64,000 bases of DNA. Source: CAIYQJ01 sp963717255. Lineage in GTDB: Bacteria > Chloroflexota > Limnocylindria > Limnocylindrales > CSP1-4. Below are positions 52,953-62,146 of this stretch, in pieces. The stretch lies in contig CAVQVT010000008.1 in NCBI GenBank assembly GCA_963717255.1, positions 1-64,000 of the forward strand. Direction: 5' to 3'. The position numbers and the translations under genes are program-made. The number at the start of each line of letters is the position of its first letter. Position 1 is the first letter of the stretch. The notes below the pieces were generated by a model. The model made no database searches and was not told where the DNA came from. It saw only the letters and a program-made list of their open reading frames with translations.

Positions 52953-54221
52953 CTACGGCCAGACCTTGTCCGGTCCGTACGTGATCGTGTGCAGCGCGGC
53001 GGTCGCGGCAGCGCGGACGTTGGGCGGGAGCGGCGCATAGCCGAGCCTGCCCATCGTCGACTGGCCGCTCGACAGCGCCCAGGCCCAGAAAGCCACCATG
53101 GCCTGGGTCTTCTTCAGGCCGGGGTCGTTCGCGCCCTTGTAGTCACCGTAGAGCATGACCCACGTGTACCCGCTGATCGGATACGAGGTGGCGCCCTTCT
53201 GATTCACGGGCTGGTAGAACGCACCCGACTCGGTGGTCCCCGGGTTGACCGGGTCATCGGCGGTGCCGGCCTTGTAGGCGACCGCCGCGGCGGCCTGGGC
53301 CCCGGAGATCGTCGGCGGGACGAAGTACTTCTTGCTCGTGTCGCCGGTGCGCATCCAGGCGGTCTTCAGCTCCAGCTGCAGCGCGTAGCCGAGCTCGACG
53401 TAGCCGATCGCGCCGCGGTCCTGGCTGACCGTCGCCGAGACGCCCTCGTTGCCCGGGGCGCCGACGGCGTTCGCCTTGGACGGCATGGTCGCGATCTTGT
53501 CGGCCATCGTCTGCGACGGCTTGTTGCCCAGGGCGGCCTTCCACGGCGCGCTCACCTTGTTGAGGTACGACGTGAAGATGAACGAGGTCCCCGACCCGTC
53601 CGAGCGGTAGACCGGCTCGATCGTCGAGCCCGGAAGGTTCGTGATCAGCGGGTTGAGCGCCTTGATCTTGGCGTCGTTCCACTTCGTGATCGTCCCGTTG
53701 TAGATCGCACCGAGGGTCGGCCCGTCGAGCAGGAGGGTGGCCGCGCGGGTCGTCTTGCTCGTCTTGCTGACCTTCTGCTTCAGGCCGGGAAGGTTGTAGA
53801 CGACGGCGACGGGACCCAGGGCACTCGGGACCATCACGTACTTGCCGACGTTCTTCGTCACGTTGGCCAGGTCGTCGTTGGACAGGAGCGCGTCCGTCCC
53901 GCTGAACATCTGCGCGGGCTTGCGCGCGTCGCTGCCGTAGAAGTTCTTCTTGCCGGCTCCCGAGCCGACCGCCGAGTAGGAGAGGACGATCCCCTTGGAG
54001 GGGTCGCCGCTCGCGTCGAAGGTGCCCGGGTACTTGCGGGAGAACTGCGTCATCCAGGCCTTGTACAGGAGGGCCGGGAAGGTCGCGCCGGAGCCGCCGA
54101 TGGTGCCGGTCTCCCCGGTCGGGATCGTCGGGTCCGCGGCGGCGACGGGGCCGATCGTCATGGTCAGGGTCGCGACGGCTGCGACCACCGCGATGGCCCA
54201 CCTGCGAGAACGCTTGATCAC
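52953..54221 (-). CDS. pstS: Phosphate-binding protein PstS (second copy)
   Basis: A 422-residue phosphate receptor with a Sec signal peptide (MIKRSRRWAIAVVAAVATLTMTIGPVAAAD) cleaved after AAA; it lacks a lipobox cysteine, unlike PstS1. Binding residues are in GGSGATFPALLYKAW, YSAVGSGAGKKNFYG, MFSGTDALLS and YRSDGSGTSFIFTSYL. It is longer than the usual 320-370 residues because of a C-terminal extension after SGYTWVMLYG, including FWAWALSSGQSTMGRLGYAPLPPNV, as in many actinobacterial and archaeal PstS proteins. First gene of pst2, preceded by strong PHO-box-like sites. Confidence 0.94.
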   Translation of the reverse strand: MIKRSRRWAIAVVAAVATLTMTIGPVAAADPTIPTGETGTIGGSGATFPALLYKAWMTQFSRKYPGTFDASGDPSKGIVLSYSAVGSGAGKKNFYGSDARKPAQMFSGTDALLSNDDLANVTKNVGKYVMVPSALGPVAVVYNLPGLKQKVSKTSKTTRAATLLLDGPTLGAIYNGTITKWNDAKIKALNPLITNLPGSTIEPVYRSDGSGTSFIFTSYLNKVSAPWKAALGNKPSQTMADKIATMPSKANAVGAPGNEGVSATVSQDRGAIGYVELGYALQLELKTAWMRTGDTSKKYFVPPTISGAQAAAAVAYKAGTADDPVNPGTTESGAFYQPVNQKGATSYPISGYTWVMLYGDYKGANDPGLKKTQAMVAFWAWALSSGQSTMGRLGYAPLPPNVRAAATAALHTITYGPDKVWP

Positions 54222-54319
54222 GGGTTCCTCTCCTCACGATGCCGTGAGCGCGGTCGACCGCCGGCATCCGGCTCCGCGGCGAGGTTCCCGCGTTGGGGTG
54301 TCCGGCCGATGTGCAATCC

Positions 54320-54370
54320 GTGAACGACTGTTTCCGTTGTTCACGGAAACCAGGTGAACGCCGTTCACAC
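54320..54370. promoter_or_regulatory. PHO-box-like cluster and hairpin upstream of pstS2
   Basis: GTGAACG at 54320, GTTCAC at 54339-54344 and the palindrome GTGAACGCCGTTCAC at 54354-54368 form three half-site groups. The middle one lies in the loop of a perfect inverted repeat, GTTTCCGT (54330-54337) and ACGGAAAC (54343-54350). The 17-mer at 54354-54370 differs by one base from the PiT site at 27636. This is the likely Pho-controlled promoter of pst2. Confidence 0.7.
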
Positions 54371-54466
54371 CATGGCGGAGACGCCTGCCGCGGACACGCG
54401 ATGGCCGGCCCACGCGGGCCGGCCATCGGCTCGATGTCGATCCGCCGGGCTCCGCCCGGCGCGCCT

Positions 54467-55801
54467 TCAGGCGAGCGCGGCGTCCACCTTGGTGAGGCCG
54501 CGGTCGATGATGTCGAACCCCTCGCGCATCTCCTCCTCGGAGATGGTGAGCGGCGGGTTCGTGTAGAAGTTCGCCCAGCGGACCAGCGTGTACAGGCCCT
54601 CTTCGCGGAAGTGGCGGCCGAGGGCTGCCATCTCGTCCGAGGTCCCGTTGTACGGCGCGAGGGTCGTGTACGGCTCGCGCTGGCGGACGAGCTCGACGAG
54701 CCCGAAGAGCCCGATGTTCCGGACCGCGCCGACCGACGGGTGCCGCGCGTAGAGGTCGGCGAGGAGCCCGCCCATGAGCTCGCCCTTCTTCGCGGCCGCC
54801 TCGATAAGGCCCTCCTGCTCGTAGACCTCGATCGTCGCGAGGGCGGTCGCGCAGCCGAGCGGATGGCTGTTGTACGTCAGGCCGCCGTAGAAGACGTTGT
54901 CCTGGAAGTGGTCGGCGATGTGGCGGCGCATGCCCACGGCGCCGAGCTGGACGTATGCGGACGTCAGGCCCTTGGCCATGCAGATGAGGTCCGGCACGAC
55001 GCCCCAGTGGTCGATGGAGAACCACTTCCCCGTCCGGCCGAAGCCGGCCATGACCTCGTCGGCAACCAGGAGGATGCCGTAGCGGTCGCAGATCTCGCGG
55101 AGGCCCTGCATGTAGCCGTCCGGCGGGATCAGGATGCCGTTGGTCCCGACGACCGGCTCCACGATGATCGCGGCGATCGTCTTCGGGCCCTCGTACATGA
55201 TCACGTCCTCGGTCTCCCGGAGAACGTCCGCGACCGGCTCGGGGTCCTTCCTGCCCCAGCGGTGGAAGTCGGGGATCCGGATGACGCCCGGGATGCCCGG
55301 CTCGGCCGCCCAGCGGCGCGGGTCGCCGGTGAGCGTGATCGCCCCGGCGGTCCCGCCGTGGTACGCGCGGTACCGGACGGCGATCTTGTGGCGGCCGGTG
55401 AACATCCGCGCGATCTTCACGGCGTTCTCGTTCGCCTCGGCGCCGCCGTTCGTGAAGAAGAAGACATCGATGTCGCCCGGCGTCAGCTCGGCGAGCTTGG
55501 CGCCGAGTCGCGCCCGCGGCTCGGTGGCCATGAACGGGTTGGCGTACGCGAGGCGTTCGGCCTGCTCCTGGATCGCCTTCACGATGTGCGGGTGCCCGTG
55601 GCCGGTGTTCGTGCACATCAGCTGGCTGTTGAAGTCGAGGAAGCGCTTGCCCTCGGGCGTCCAGAAGTAGCTGCCCTTGGCGCCGGCGACCGGGATCGGG
55701 TCCACCTTCGCCTGCGCGGACCACTCGAAGATCGTGTGGCGCTTCGTGAGCTCGACGATCTCGGGCCCGGTCATCGTCCCGGGAACGGTACTGGTCGCCA
55801 T
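54467..55801 (-). CDS. Class III aminotransferase (beta-alanine/aminoisobutyrate type likely)
   Basis: A 444-residue PLP enzyme. The PLP lysine is Lys277 in CMAKGLTSAY, the ring-nitrogen aspartate Asp248 in LLVADEVMAGFGRTG, and the phosphate-binding FFFTNGGAEANENAVKIAR and YRAYHGGTAGAITLTGD are clear. The family includes beta-alanine:pyruvate, taurine:pyruvate and aminoisobutyrate transaminases. Since beta-ureidopropionase and dihydropyrimidinase genes lie nearby on the opposite strand, transamination of beta-alanine or 3-aminoisobutyrate is the most likely role, by context. It lies divergent from the phosphodiester glycosidase and downstream of the phosphate-controlled region. Confidence 0.85.
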   Translation of the reverse strand: MATSTVPGTMTGPEIVELTKRHTIFEWSAQAKVDPIPVAGAKGSYFWTPEGKRFLDFNSQLMCTNTGHGHPHIVKAIQEQAERLAYANPFMATEPRARLGAKLAELTPGDIDVFFFTNGGAEANENAVKIARMFTGRHKIAVRYRAYHGGTAGAITLTGDPRRWAAEPGIPGVIRIPDFHRWGRKDPEPVADVLRETEDVIMYEGPKTIAAIIVEPVVGTNGILIPPDGYMQGLREICDRYGILLVADEVMAGFGRTGKWFSIDHWGVVPDLICMAKGLTSAYVQLGAVGMRRHIADHFQDNVFYGGLTYNSHPLGCATALATIEVYEQEGLIEAAAKKGELMGGLLADLYARHPSVGAVRNIGLFGLVELVRQREPYTTLAPYNGTSDEMAALGRHFREEGLYTLVRWANFYTNPPLTISEEEMREGFDIIDRGLTKVDAALA

Positions 55802-56033
55802 GGACTCCACCTCATTCACGAGCCACGCCGTGCGTCCGGCACGGCGACCGCTGCGCGGTCGCGCCGGTGGCGGGCCGCGTCGCATCGTCAGTTCCGACGG
55901 GGGCGGCCGGGGATCCGGCCGTCCGGGGGTCGAGGCTATTACACCACGCGCCGAGGGCCACGACGGGGGCCGTCCGAGGGCCTCGACGGGGGCTTTCGGG
56001 ATGCCTCGGACGGGCCTTTCGGCCATCCTGGGG

Positions 56034-56039
56034 TACCAT
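56034..56039 (+). promoter_or_regulatory. -10 box TACCAT of a probable leaderless promoter
   Basis: TACCAT ends seven bases before the ATG at 56047, leaving no room for a Shine-Dalgarno and predicting a leaderless mRNA, as at the DUF971 gene. Confidence 0.5.
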
Positions 56040-56046
56040 CCCCCCG

Positions 56047-58245
56047 ATGACGACGCCGACCCGGGACCGGCGCGTCGGGTCCTCTGCCCGCCACGCGCTC
56101 CCCTCGATCGCCCTCGCCGCCATCGTCGCGGCCACCCTCTCCATCGGCGTTCCCGCCCCGGCGCGCGCCGCCGGGAGCGTGGGGGCGGCCGCGGTGGTCG
56201 TCGGCTTCGCGCCCGAGACGACGGAGCAGATCGCGGGCTCTGTCAGCCACCAGGTGGGCCGGATCCAGACGGACAGCGCCGGCGGCCAGGAGGTCCACGT
56301 CGTCACCGCCCGCGCGGGCGACCCGACGCTCCGCTTCCAGGCGAGCCTTGCGACCGGCGACGTCGTGGGCCGGGCGACCGTGTCCGCGCAGGCGCGTGCC
56401 GTCTCCACGGACGGGAACCGCGTGATCGTCGCGATCAACGGCGACGTCTGGGGCGGCTACTCGTCGCCGACCCAGGATGCGCCCAACGGGATCCACGTCC
56501 AGGACGGCGAGCTGATGGTCGCCTCGACCGACACGCGGTCCGCGTTCGCGGTGGACGCATCCGGGCGCGCGACCGTCGGGCCCGCGCAGATCACCCTCTC
56601 CGTCACCGGGATGGACATGGTCCCCTACCCCGTGGACCGGCTGAACCAGCTCCGGCGCGCCGGCGAGATCGTCGCCTACACGTCGCGCTTCGGGTCGCGG
56701 ACGCCGCAGGAGGGGTCCGGGGTCGAGGTGGTCCTCGGGGGCCTGCCGGGCCCACTCACCATCGGCGCCGCGTTCCCCCTCACGGTCCTCGAGGTCCGCG
56801 AGGCCGGCTCGCAGCCGATCTCGCCCGGCCAGGTGGTCCTCAACGGCCCGGCCGGCACCTACCTCGACACGATGACGCCGGGCTCGATGGTGACCTTCGC
56901 GACGGCCATCACCCCCGGCCTCGAGGGCACCCGCCAGCTCGTGACGGGCAGGGAGAACATCCTGACCAACGGGACCGTGGACATCCGGCCGCGGCCCGCG
57001 ATCGCCGACCAGCTGCACCCGCGGACCGGGATCGGCGTGACGGCCGCCGGCGACGTCGTCATGGTCACGGTGGATGGCCGTCAGACCCCGTACAGCACGG
57101 GCGTGGACCTCGACGAGCTCGCCCAGATCATGTCGTCGCAGGGTGCGATCAACGCGATCAACCTCGACGGCGGCGGTTCGACCGCGATCGACGTGCGCGA
57201 GCCGGGCGACGTGGAGGCCTCCCTCCAGAACCGGCCGTCGGACGGGAAGGAGCGCGCCGTCGCGAACGCCATCCTGCTCGTGAGCACGACTCCGACCGGC
57301 CCGCCCGCACAGCTCTTCATCCGGCCGCCATCCGCGACGCTCTACGTCGGCGAGAAGGTGGCCTTCGAGGCGAAGGCGACGGACGCCTCGTTCAACGGCA
57401 TCCCCCTGTCGGGATCGGCGGTCGCCTGGTCGAGTGCCGGGGGCGCGGGCGCGCTCGCGCCCGACGGGACCTATGCCGCCTCCGCGCCCGGCGCCGACAC
57501 GATCACCGCGAGCGCGATCGGCCTGTCGGCGCAGCTGGCCGTGAACGTCCAGCCGGACACCGTCGCGCCGGTCATCGGGGGGACGCCGGTCTCCCGCCTC
57601 ACCGCGCAGACCACCCTCACGGCGAAGGCGGTCCCGCTCACGGTCACGTGGCCGGCGGCCGCGGATCGCGGGACCGGCGTCGCATCGTACGAGGTCCAGC
57701 GGAGCGCGGACGGCGGCTCGAGCTGGTCCGACGTGACGGTGGACGCCCCGGGCAAGCCCAAGGCGATCGTGTACGCGACCCCCGGCGAGGTCATGCGCGT
57801 CCGGGTCCGCGCGATCGACAAGGCCGGCAACCCGGGCGACTGGTCGCAGGGGCTCCGGTTCCGCGTCATCGCCTACCAGGACGCCTCGGGGAAGATCGCG
57901 TTCAAGGGGACGTGGAAGTCCACCAAGTCCGCGCCGAACTTCGGCGGGACCGTGAAGTACACGCTGAAGAAGGGCGGCACCGCGACCTTCGCGTTCACGG
58001 GCAGCCAGGCGGCGTGGGTCTCGCTCAAGGGTCCGGATCGGGGCCAGGCGCAGGTCCTCCTGGACGGCAAGGCGGCCGCCACCGTGGACAACCGCGCGTC
58101 GAAGACCGTCGTCCGCCGCGTCGTGTACGTGAAGCTCTTCACGGGGACGGGCCGGCACGAGATCGTGGTGAAGTCCCTGGGGACGTCCGGCCGGCCGCGC
58201 GTGGACATGGACGCGCTCATCGTCGTGATCCCCGTCGGGGACTGA
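56047..58245 (+). CDS. Secreted phosphodiester glycosidase (NAGPA domain) with Ig-like tail
   Basis: A 732-residue exported protein (signal HALPSIALAAIVAATLSIGVPAPARA). Residues about 90-410 are a phosphodiester glycosidase domain with the defining NLDGGGSTAIDV near residue 375 and AINGDVWGGY. This family removes N-acetylglucosamine from phosphodiesters (NAGPA) and acts on wall polymers in bacteria. C-terminal parts are an Ig-like domain (about 425-510), a fibronectin III-like domain (about 515-615) and a beta-sandwich (about 630-732). It has no lipobox or anchor. Inserted between the pyrimidine genes and beside pst2; a role in freeing phosphate from wall or sugar phosphodiesters is attractive but unproven. 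Confidence 0.85.
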   Translation: MTTPTRDRRVGSSARHALPSIALAAIVAATLSIGVPAPARAAGSVGAAAVVVGFAPETTEQIAGSVSHQVGRIQTDSAGGQEVHVVTARAGDPTLRFQASLATGDVVGRATVSAQARAVSTDGNRVIVAINGDVWGGYSSPTQDAPNGIHVQDGELMVASTDTRSAFAVDASGRATVGPAQITLSVTGMDMVPYPVDRLNQLRRAGEIVAYTSRFGSRTPQEGSGVEVVLGGLPGPLTIGAAFPLTVLEVREAGSQPISPGQVVLNGPAGTYLDTMTPGSMVTFATAITPGLEGTRQLVTGRENILTNGTVDIRPRPAIADQLHPRTGIGVTAAGDVVMVTVDGRQTPYSTGVDLDELAQIMSSQGAINAINLDGGGSTAIDVREPGDVEASLQNRPSDGKERAVANAILLVSTTPTGPPAQLFIRPPSATLYVGEKVAFEAKATDASFNGIPLSGSAVAWSSAGGAGALAPDGTYAASAPGADTITASAIGLSAQLAVNVQPDTVAPVIGGTPVSRLTAQTTLTAKAVPLTVTWPAAADRGTGVASYEVQRSADGGSSWSDVTVDAPGKPKAIVYATPGEVMRVRVRAIDKAGNPGDWSQGLRFRVIAYQDASGKIAFKGTWKSTKSAPNFGGTVKYTLKKGGTATFAFTGSQAAWVSLKGPDRGQAQVLLDGKAAATVDNRASKTVVRRVVYVKLFTGTGRHEIVVKSLGTSGRPRVDMDALIVVIPVGD

Positions 58246-58458
58246 CGGAGCACCCCCGAGGGCATCCGCCAGGGGGCCGGCGGTGGGCCGTCCCGCCCTC
58301 CCGCGCGGGCGCATCGAACGTCGGAGCGGGGCGCATCGGCACCCCTCCGCGGACCTTCCGACGGTGTACCGTGGCGATCTGAGTCACGCGGGAGCGACGG
58401 CCACCCGATCGTCCGGTCGCACGGCGGCTTCCCGCCAATCTTCTCTCGGAGGGTCCCG

Positions 58459-59310
58459 ATGCCCCGTATCGTCCGCGGCGCCCTGATCCAGGCAACCTGG
58501 ACGGGCGACAAGGAATCGATGATCCAGAAGCACGAGCAGTACGCGGCCGAGGCGGCGAAGCAGGGCGCCAAGTTCATGCTCTTCCAGGAGCTGTTCTACG
58601 GCCCGTACTTCTGCCAGGTGCAGGACCCGCAGTACTTCAGCTACACCGAGCTCATCCCGGACGGCCCCACGACGAAGCGCATGCAGGCGCTCGCGCGGGA
58701 GCTCGGCATGGTCCTCGTCGTCCCGATGTACGAGGAGGACAGCACCACCCGGGGCATCTACTACAACACCGCGGCCGTCATCGACATGGACGGCACGTAT
58801 CTCGGGAAGTACCGGAAGACCCACATCCCGCACGTGAAGGGCTTCTGGGAGAAGTTCTACTTCCGCCCCGGGAACCTCGGCTACCCGGTCTTCCAGACCG
58901 CGGTCGGGAAGATCGGCGTCTACATCTGCTACGACCGCCACTTCCCGGAGGGCGCGCGGGCGCTGGGCCTCAACGGCGCCGAGATCGTCCTCATCCCGTC
59001 GGCCACCAGCCGCGGCCTGTCGGAGTACCTCTGGCGCGTGGAGCAGGTCAGCCACGCGATGGCGAACGGCTACTTCGTCGGGACGATCAACCGGGTCGGC
59101 ATCGAGGCCGAGATCGGCGAGGACGACTTCTACGGCCAGAGCTACTTCTGCGACCCGCGCGGCCAGTTCGTCGGCGCCGTCGGGGATCCGCGGGACGAGG
59201 AGCTCATCGTCCGCGACCTCGACCTCGACCTCGTGACCGAGGTCCGGCAGACGTGGCAGTTCTACCGCGACCGCCGACCGGAGATGTACGGGGACCTCGT
59301 CAAGCCCTAG
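58459..59310 (+). CDS. Nitrilase-superfamily amidohydrolase (beta-ureidopropionase-like)
   Basis: A 283-residue carbon-nitrogen hydrolase with catalytic Glu44 (FQELFYGPYF), Lys120 (KYRKTHIPH) and Cys157 (YICYDRHFPEG). The sequence context FYFRPGNLGYPVFQTAVGKIGVYICYDRHFPEG is characteristic of N-carbamoyl-beta-alanine amidohydrolase and N-carbamoylputrescine amidase. With dihydropyrimidinase 1.3 kb downstream, N-carbamoyl-beta-alanine is the likely substrate. GGAGGG lies before the ATG, and a TACCGT -10 candidate lies near 58366. Confidence 0.9.
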   Translation: MPRIVRGALIQATWTGDKESMIQKHEQYAAEAAKQGAKFMLFQELFYGPYFCQVQDPQYFSYTELIPDGPTTKRMQALARELGMVLVVPMYEEDSTTRGIYYNTAAVIDMDGTYLGKYRKTHIPHVKGFWEKFYFRPGNLGYPVFQTAVGKIGVYICYDRHFPEGARALGLNGAEIVLIPSATSRGLSEYLWRVEQVSHAMANGYFVGTINRVGIEAEIGEDDFYGQSYFCDPRGQFVGAVGDPRDEELIVRDLDLDLVTEVRQTWQFYRDRRPEMYGDLVKP

Positions 59311-59320
59311 GGAGTATCCT

Positions 59321-59359
59321 CGTCGCCCGCCGCACGACACGGTCGCGCGGCGGGCGACG
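59321..59359 (+). terminator. 13-bp perfect hairpin between amidohydrolase and LLM genes
   Basis: CGTCGCCCGCCGC (59321-59333) pairs with GCGGCGGGCGACG (59347-59359), 13-base loop. A TATCCT box sits just before it, so this is either a terminator for the upstream gene or a leader structure for the next. Confidence 0.5.
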
Positions 59360-59449
59360 GCTTTCCGGGACCGTCCGCGGTCGCCGGGCGGCACCGCGGC
59401 GGGGTGCCACGGCGGGGCGCCGACGACCCGCGCCACGCAGGAGGGGGAG

Positions 59450-60457
59450 ATGGAGTTCGGGTTCACGCTCAAGCCGGAGCACTCGCTCGCGCGGCACGTT
59501 GCCATCACCCGGCAGGCCGAGGCGGCCGGCTTCGACTACGGCTGGATCTTCGACAGCCACGTCCTCTGGCGCGAGGCGTACGTGCTGCTCACGCTCATGG
59601 CGACGGCGACGGAGCGCCTGCGCCTCGGCACGTGCGTCACGAACCCGGCGACCCGGGAGCCGACCGTCACGGCCAGCGGTCTCGCGACGCTCCAGGAGCT
59701 GACCGGCGGGCGCATGGACCTCGGCATCGGGCGTGGCGACAGCGCGCGCCGGGTCCTCGGCAAGCCGCCGACCTCGATGGCCATGCTGGAGGAGTCGGCC
59801 CTCGTGATCCGCGATCTGGCGGAGGGGCGCGGCGTCGAGTACGAGGGCGCATGGCTCGAACTCGCGTGGGCGCCCCGCGGCTTCACGCTGCCGCTCTGGA
59901 TCGCCGGGTACGGGCCCAAGGCGATGGACCTGGCCGGGCGGGTCGCGGACGGGATCATGCTCCAGTTCGCCGACCCCGACCTCATCGCGTGGCTCGTCGG
60001 GCAGGTGCGGGAGTCGGCACGCAAGGCCGGCCGGGACCCGATGGCCATCCGCGTCATGGCAGCGGCCCCCGCGCACGTCGCCCCGATCGACGTCGCCCGC
60101 GAGCGGGTCCGATGGTTCCCCGCCCTGGTCGGCAACCACGTGGTGGACCTCGTGAACCGCTATCCGGCATCCGAGCTGCCCGAGTCGCTCACCGGCTACA
60201 TCCGCGAGCGGCAGGGGTACGACTACCTCCACCACGCGGAGGTCGGGTCGGGCAACGCCGCCTTCGTGAGCGACGACATCGCGGATCGCTTCTCGATCAT
60301 CGGCGCGGTGGACGACCACGTGGCGAAGCTCCGACGCCTCGCCGAGGCAGGCGTCGACCAGTTCAACCTCTACCTCATGAACGGGGACGAGGAGGAGCAG
60401 GTCGAGATCTACGGCCGGGAGGTCATCCCGGCTGTGCGAGCCCTCGCCGCGGGCTGA
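59450..60457 (+). CDS. LLM-class F420-dependent oxidoreductase
   Basis: A 335-residue luciferase-like TIM-barrel protein. N-terminus MEFGFTLKPEHSLARHVAITRQAEAAGFDYGWIFDSHVLWREAYVLLTLMATATERLRLGTCVTNP and the GRMDLGIGRGDSARR motif place it in the F420-using branch rather than FMN luciferases. Members near dihydropyrimidinase genes are known (a TIGR03842-like group). By position it could reduce the pyrimidine ring in place of dihydropyrimidine dehydrogenase, which is inference. AGGAGGGGGAG precedes the ATG. Confidence 0.88.
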   Translation: MEFGFTLKPEHSLARHVAITRQAEAAGFDYGWIFDSHVLWREAYVLLTLMATATERLRLGTCVTNPATREPTVTASGLATLQELTGGRMDLGIGRGDSARRVLGKPPTSMAMLEESALVIRDLAEGRGVEYEGAWLELAWAPRGFTLPLWIAGYGPKAMDLAGRVADGIMLQFADPDLIAWLVGQVRESARKAGRDPMAIRVMAAAPAHVAPIDVARERVRWFPALVGNHVVDLVNRYPASELPESLTGYIRERQGYDYLHHAEVGSGNAAFVSDDIADRFSIIGAVDDHVAKLRRLAEAGVDQFNLYLMNGDEEEQVEIYGREVIPAVRALAAG

Positions 60458-60560
60458 GACGATCGGACGACGGGACTCTCGGCGCGACGGCCCGCGGGGT
60501 CCGTCCGAAGGGACCAGCCGTTCCGTCCGAAGCGACCGCGCCGCGGCCATCGCCGAGGGC

Positions 60561-60606
60561 TACCATCGATGCCCTGAGAGGGCGGCACAGCCCTCCGCGG
60601 AGGTGA
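60561..60606 (+). promoter_or_regulatory. -10 box and self-complementary ribosome site of dihydropyrimidinase gene
   Basis: TACCAT at 60561-60566 is a good -10. In the leader, CCTCCGCGGAGG (60592-60603) is a 12-base palindrome that contains the Shine-Dalgarno GGAGGTGA (60599-60606), so the ribosome site can pair with sequence just before it. Confidence 0.5.
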
Positions 60607-60610
60607 GCAG

Positions 60611-62050
60611 ATGCGGATCCTGATCAAGAACGGGACCGTGATCAACGCCGGCGGCCGGCAGCAGGCGGACGTGCTGATCGACGGCGACAAGATCGTGGCC
60701 CTGGTGGGGCGTGCCGGCGAGGACGCCGGCGTCGCGGACAAGGCCGCGGCGGCGCTCCTCGCGCTCGGCGCGGACGAGACGATCGATGCGGCCGGCAAGT
60801 GGGTCATCCCCGGCGCGATCGACGAGCACACGCACATGGAGCTGCCGTTCGGCGGGACATTCGCGAAGGACACCTTCGAGACGGGCTCGCGCGCCGCGGC
60901 GTTCGGCGGTACCACGACGATCATCGACTTCGCCGTCCAGAGCAAGGGCAAGAGCCTCCAGGAGGGGCTCGACACCTGGATGGCGAAGGCCGAGGGCCAC
61001 GCCGTCATCGACTACGCGTTCCACATGATCATGAGCGACGTCAACGGCGAGACGCTCAAGGAGATGGACCGGATCGTGGCCCAGGGCGTCTCGAGCTTCA
61101 AGCTCTTCACGGCCTACCCGGGCGTGTTCTACAGCGACGACGGGGCGATCCTCCGGGCGCTCCAGCGATCCGAGAAGAACGGCGCGCTCATCCTCATGCA
61201 CGCGGAGAACGGCATCGCGATCGATGTCGTCGTGGAGGAGAACGTCCTCGCCGGGAACACCGACCCGTACTACCACGGCGTCAGCCGCTACCCCGTCTTC
61301 GAGGGCGAGGCGACGAACCGCGTCATCCGCCTCGCCGAGGCGGCCGGCGCGCCGGTCTTCTTCGTCCACATGTCGGCCAAGGACGCGGTCGACGTGATCC
61401 AGGCGGCGCGGGATCGCGGCACGAAGGCGTTCGGCGAGACGTGCCCGCAGTACCTCTTCCTCTCGCTCGACGACCTCGGGAACGGGTTCGAGGGCGCGAA
61501 GTTCGTGTGCTCCCCGCCGCTCAGGCCGGAGAGCGGGGGGCACCAGGAGGCCCTCTGGACGGCGCTCATCAGGAACGACCTCCAGGGCGTCGGCACGGAC
61601 CACTGCCCGTTCGACTTCGAGGGCCAGAAGGAGCTCGGGCGCGGCGACTTCCGGAAGGTCCCCAACGGCCTGCCGGGCGTCGAGGACCGCGTGGACCTCA
61701 TGCACGACGGCGGCGTCGTCGGCGGCCGGATCACCCCGGCCCGCTGGGTCGAGGTCATCAGCGCGAACCCGGCGAAGATCTTCGGGCTCTACCCGCGCAA
61801 GGGCGTCGTCGCCGTCGGCGCGGACGCGGACGTCGTCGTCTACGACCCGAACCGCAAGCACACGATCTCCGCGAAGACCCACCACATGGACGTGGACTAC
61901 TCCTGCTACGAGGGCCGCGAGGTCCAGGGCGGGAGCGACGTGGTCATCTCCCGCGGCCGGCTCGTCGTGAAGGACGGGGAGTTCCTCGGCAAGCCCGGCG
62001 ACGGTCGGTTCCTCAAGCGCGAGACCGCGCACTGGGTGCGCAAGAACTAG
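60611..62050 (+). CDS. hydA: Dihydropyrimidinase / D-hydantoinase
   Basis: A 479-residue binuclear zinc amidohydrolase that opens dihydrouracil or dihydrothymine to N-carbamoyl beta-amino acids. Metal ligands: His73 and His75 (IDEHTHMELP), carbamylated Lys164 (SSFKLFTAYPG), His197 (LMHAENG), His253 (FVHMSAKD) and Asp330 (GVGTDHCPFDF). An Ala-rich insert at about 36-58 lengthens the first domain compared with typical members. Works directly before the amidohydrolase at 58459. Ends in a very strong hairpin. Confidence 0.94.
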   Translation: MRILIKNGTVINAGGRQQADVLIDGDKIVALVGRAGEDAGVADKAAAALLALGADETIDAAGKWVIPGAIDEHTHMELPFGGTFAKDTFETGSRAAAFGGTTTIIDFAVQSKGKSLQEGLDTWMAKAEGHAVIDYAFHMIMSDVNGETLKEMDRIVAQGVSSFKLFTAYPGVFYSDDGAILRALQRSEKNGALILMHAENGIAIDVVVEENVLAGNTDPYYHGVSRYPVFEGEATNRVIRLAEAAGAPVFFVHMSAKDAVDVIQAARDRGTKAFGETCPQYLFLSLDDLGNGFEGAKFVCSPPLRPESGGHQEALWTALIRNDLQGVGTDHCPFDFEGQKELGRGDFRKVPNGLPGVEDRVDLMHDGGVVGGRITPARWVEVISANPAKIFGLYPRKGVVAVGADADVVVYDPNRKHTISAKTHHMDVDYSCYEGREVQGGSDVVISRGRLVVKDGEFLGKPGDGRFLKRETAHWVRKN

Positions 62051-62057
62051 CGCTCAG

Positions 62058-62119
62058 CCACCCTCTCACGTCGACGGGGCCGGCCCGCGAGGGCCGGCCC
62101 CGTCGACGTGAGAGGGTGG
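62058..62119. terminator. Perfect 29-bp bidirectional hairpin
   Basis: The 29 bases at 62058-62086 (beginning CCACCCTCTCACGTCGACGG) are the exact reverse complement of 62091-62119, with a GCGA tetraloop (GNRA type). It separates the convergent dihydropyrimidinase and propeller genes, so it most likely stops transcription from both sides, although there is no T tract. Confidence 0.8.
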
Positions 62120-62122
62120 CGG

Positions 62123-62140
62123 ACCGATCGGCCGATCGGT
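62123..62140. repeat. 18-bp perfect palindrome ACCGATCGGCCGATCGGT
   Basis: A loopless palindrome right after the big hairpin and six bases from the end of the propeller gene. Its symmetry suits a dimeric DNA-binding protein, but no regulator is nearby. Confidence 0.5.
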
Positions 62141-62146
62141 CTGGTT

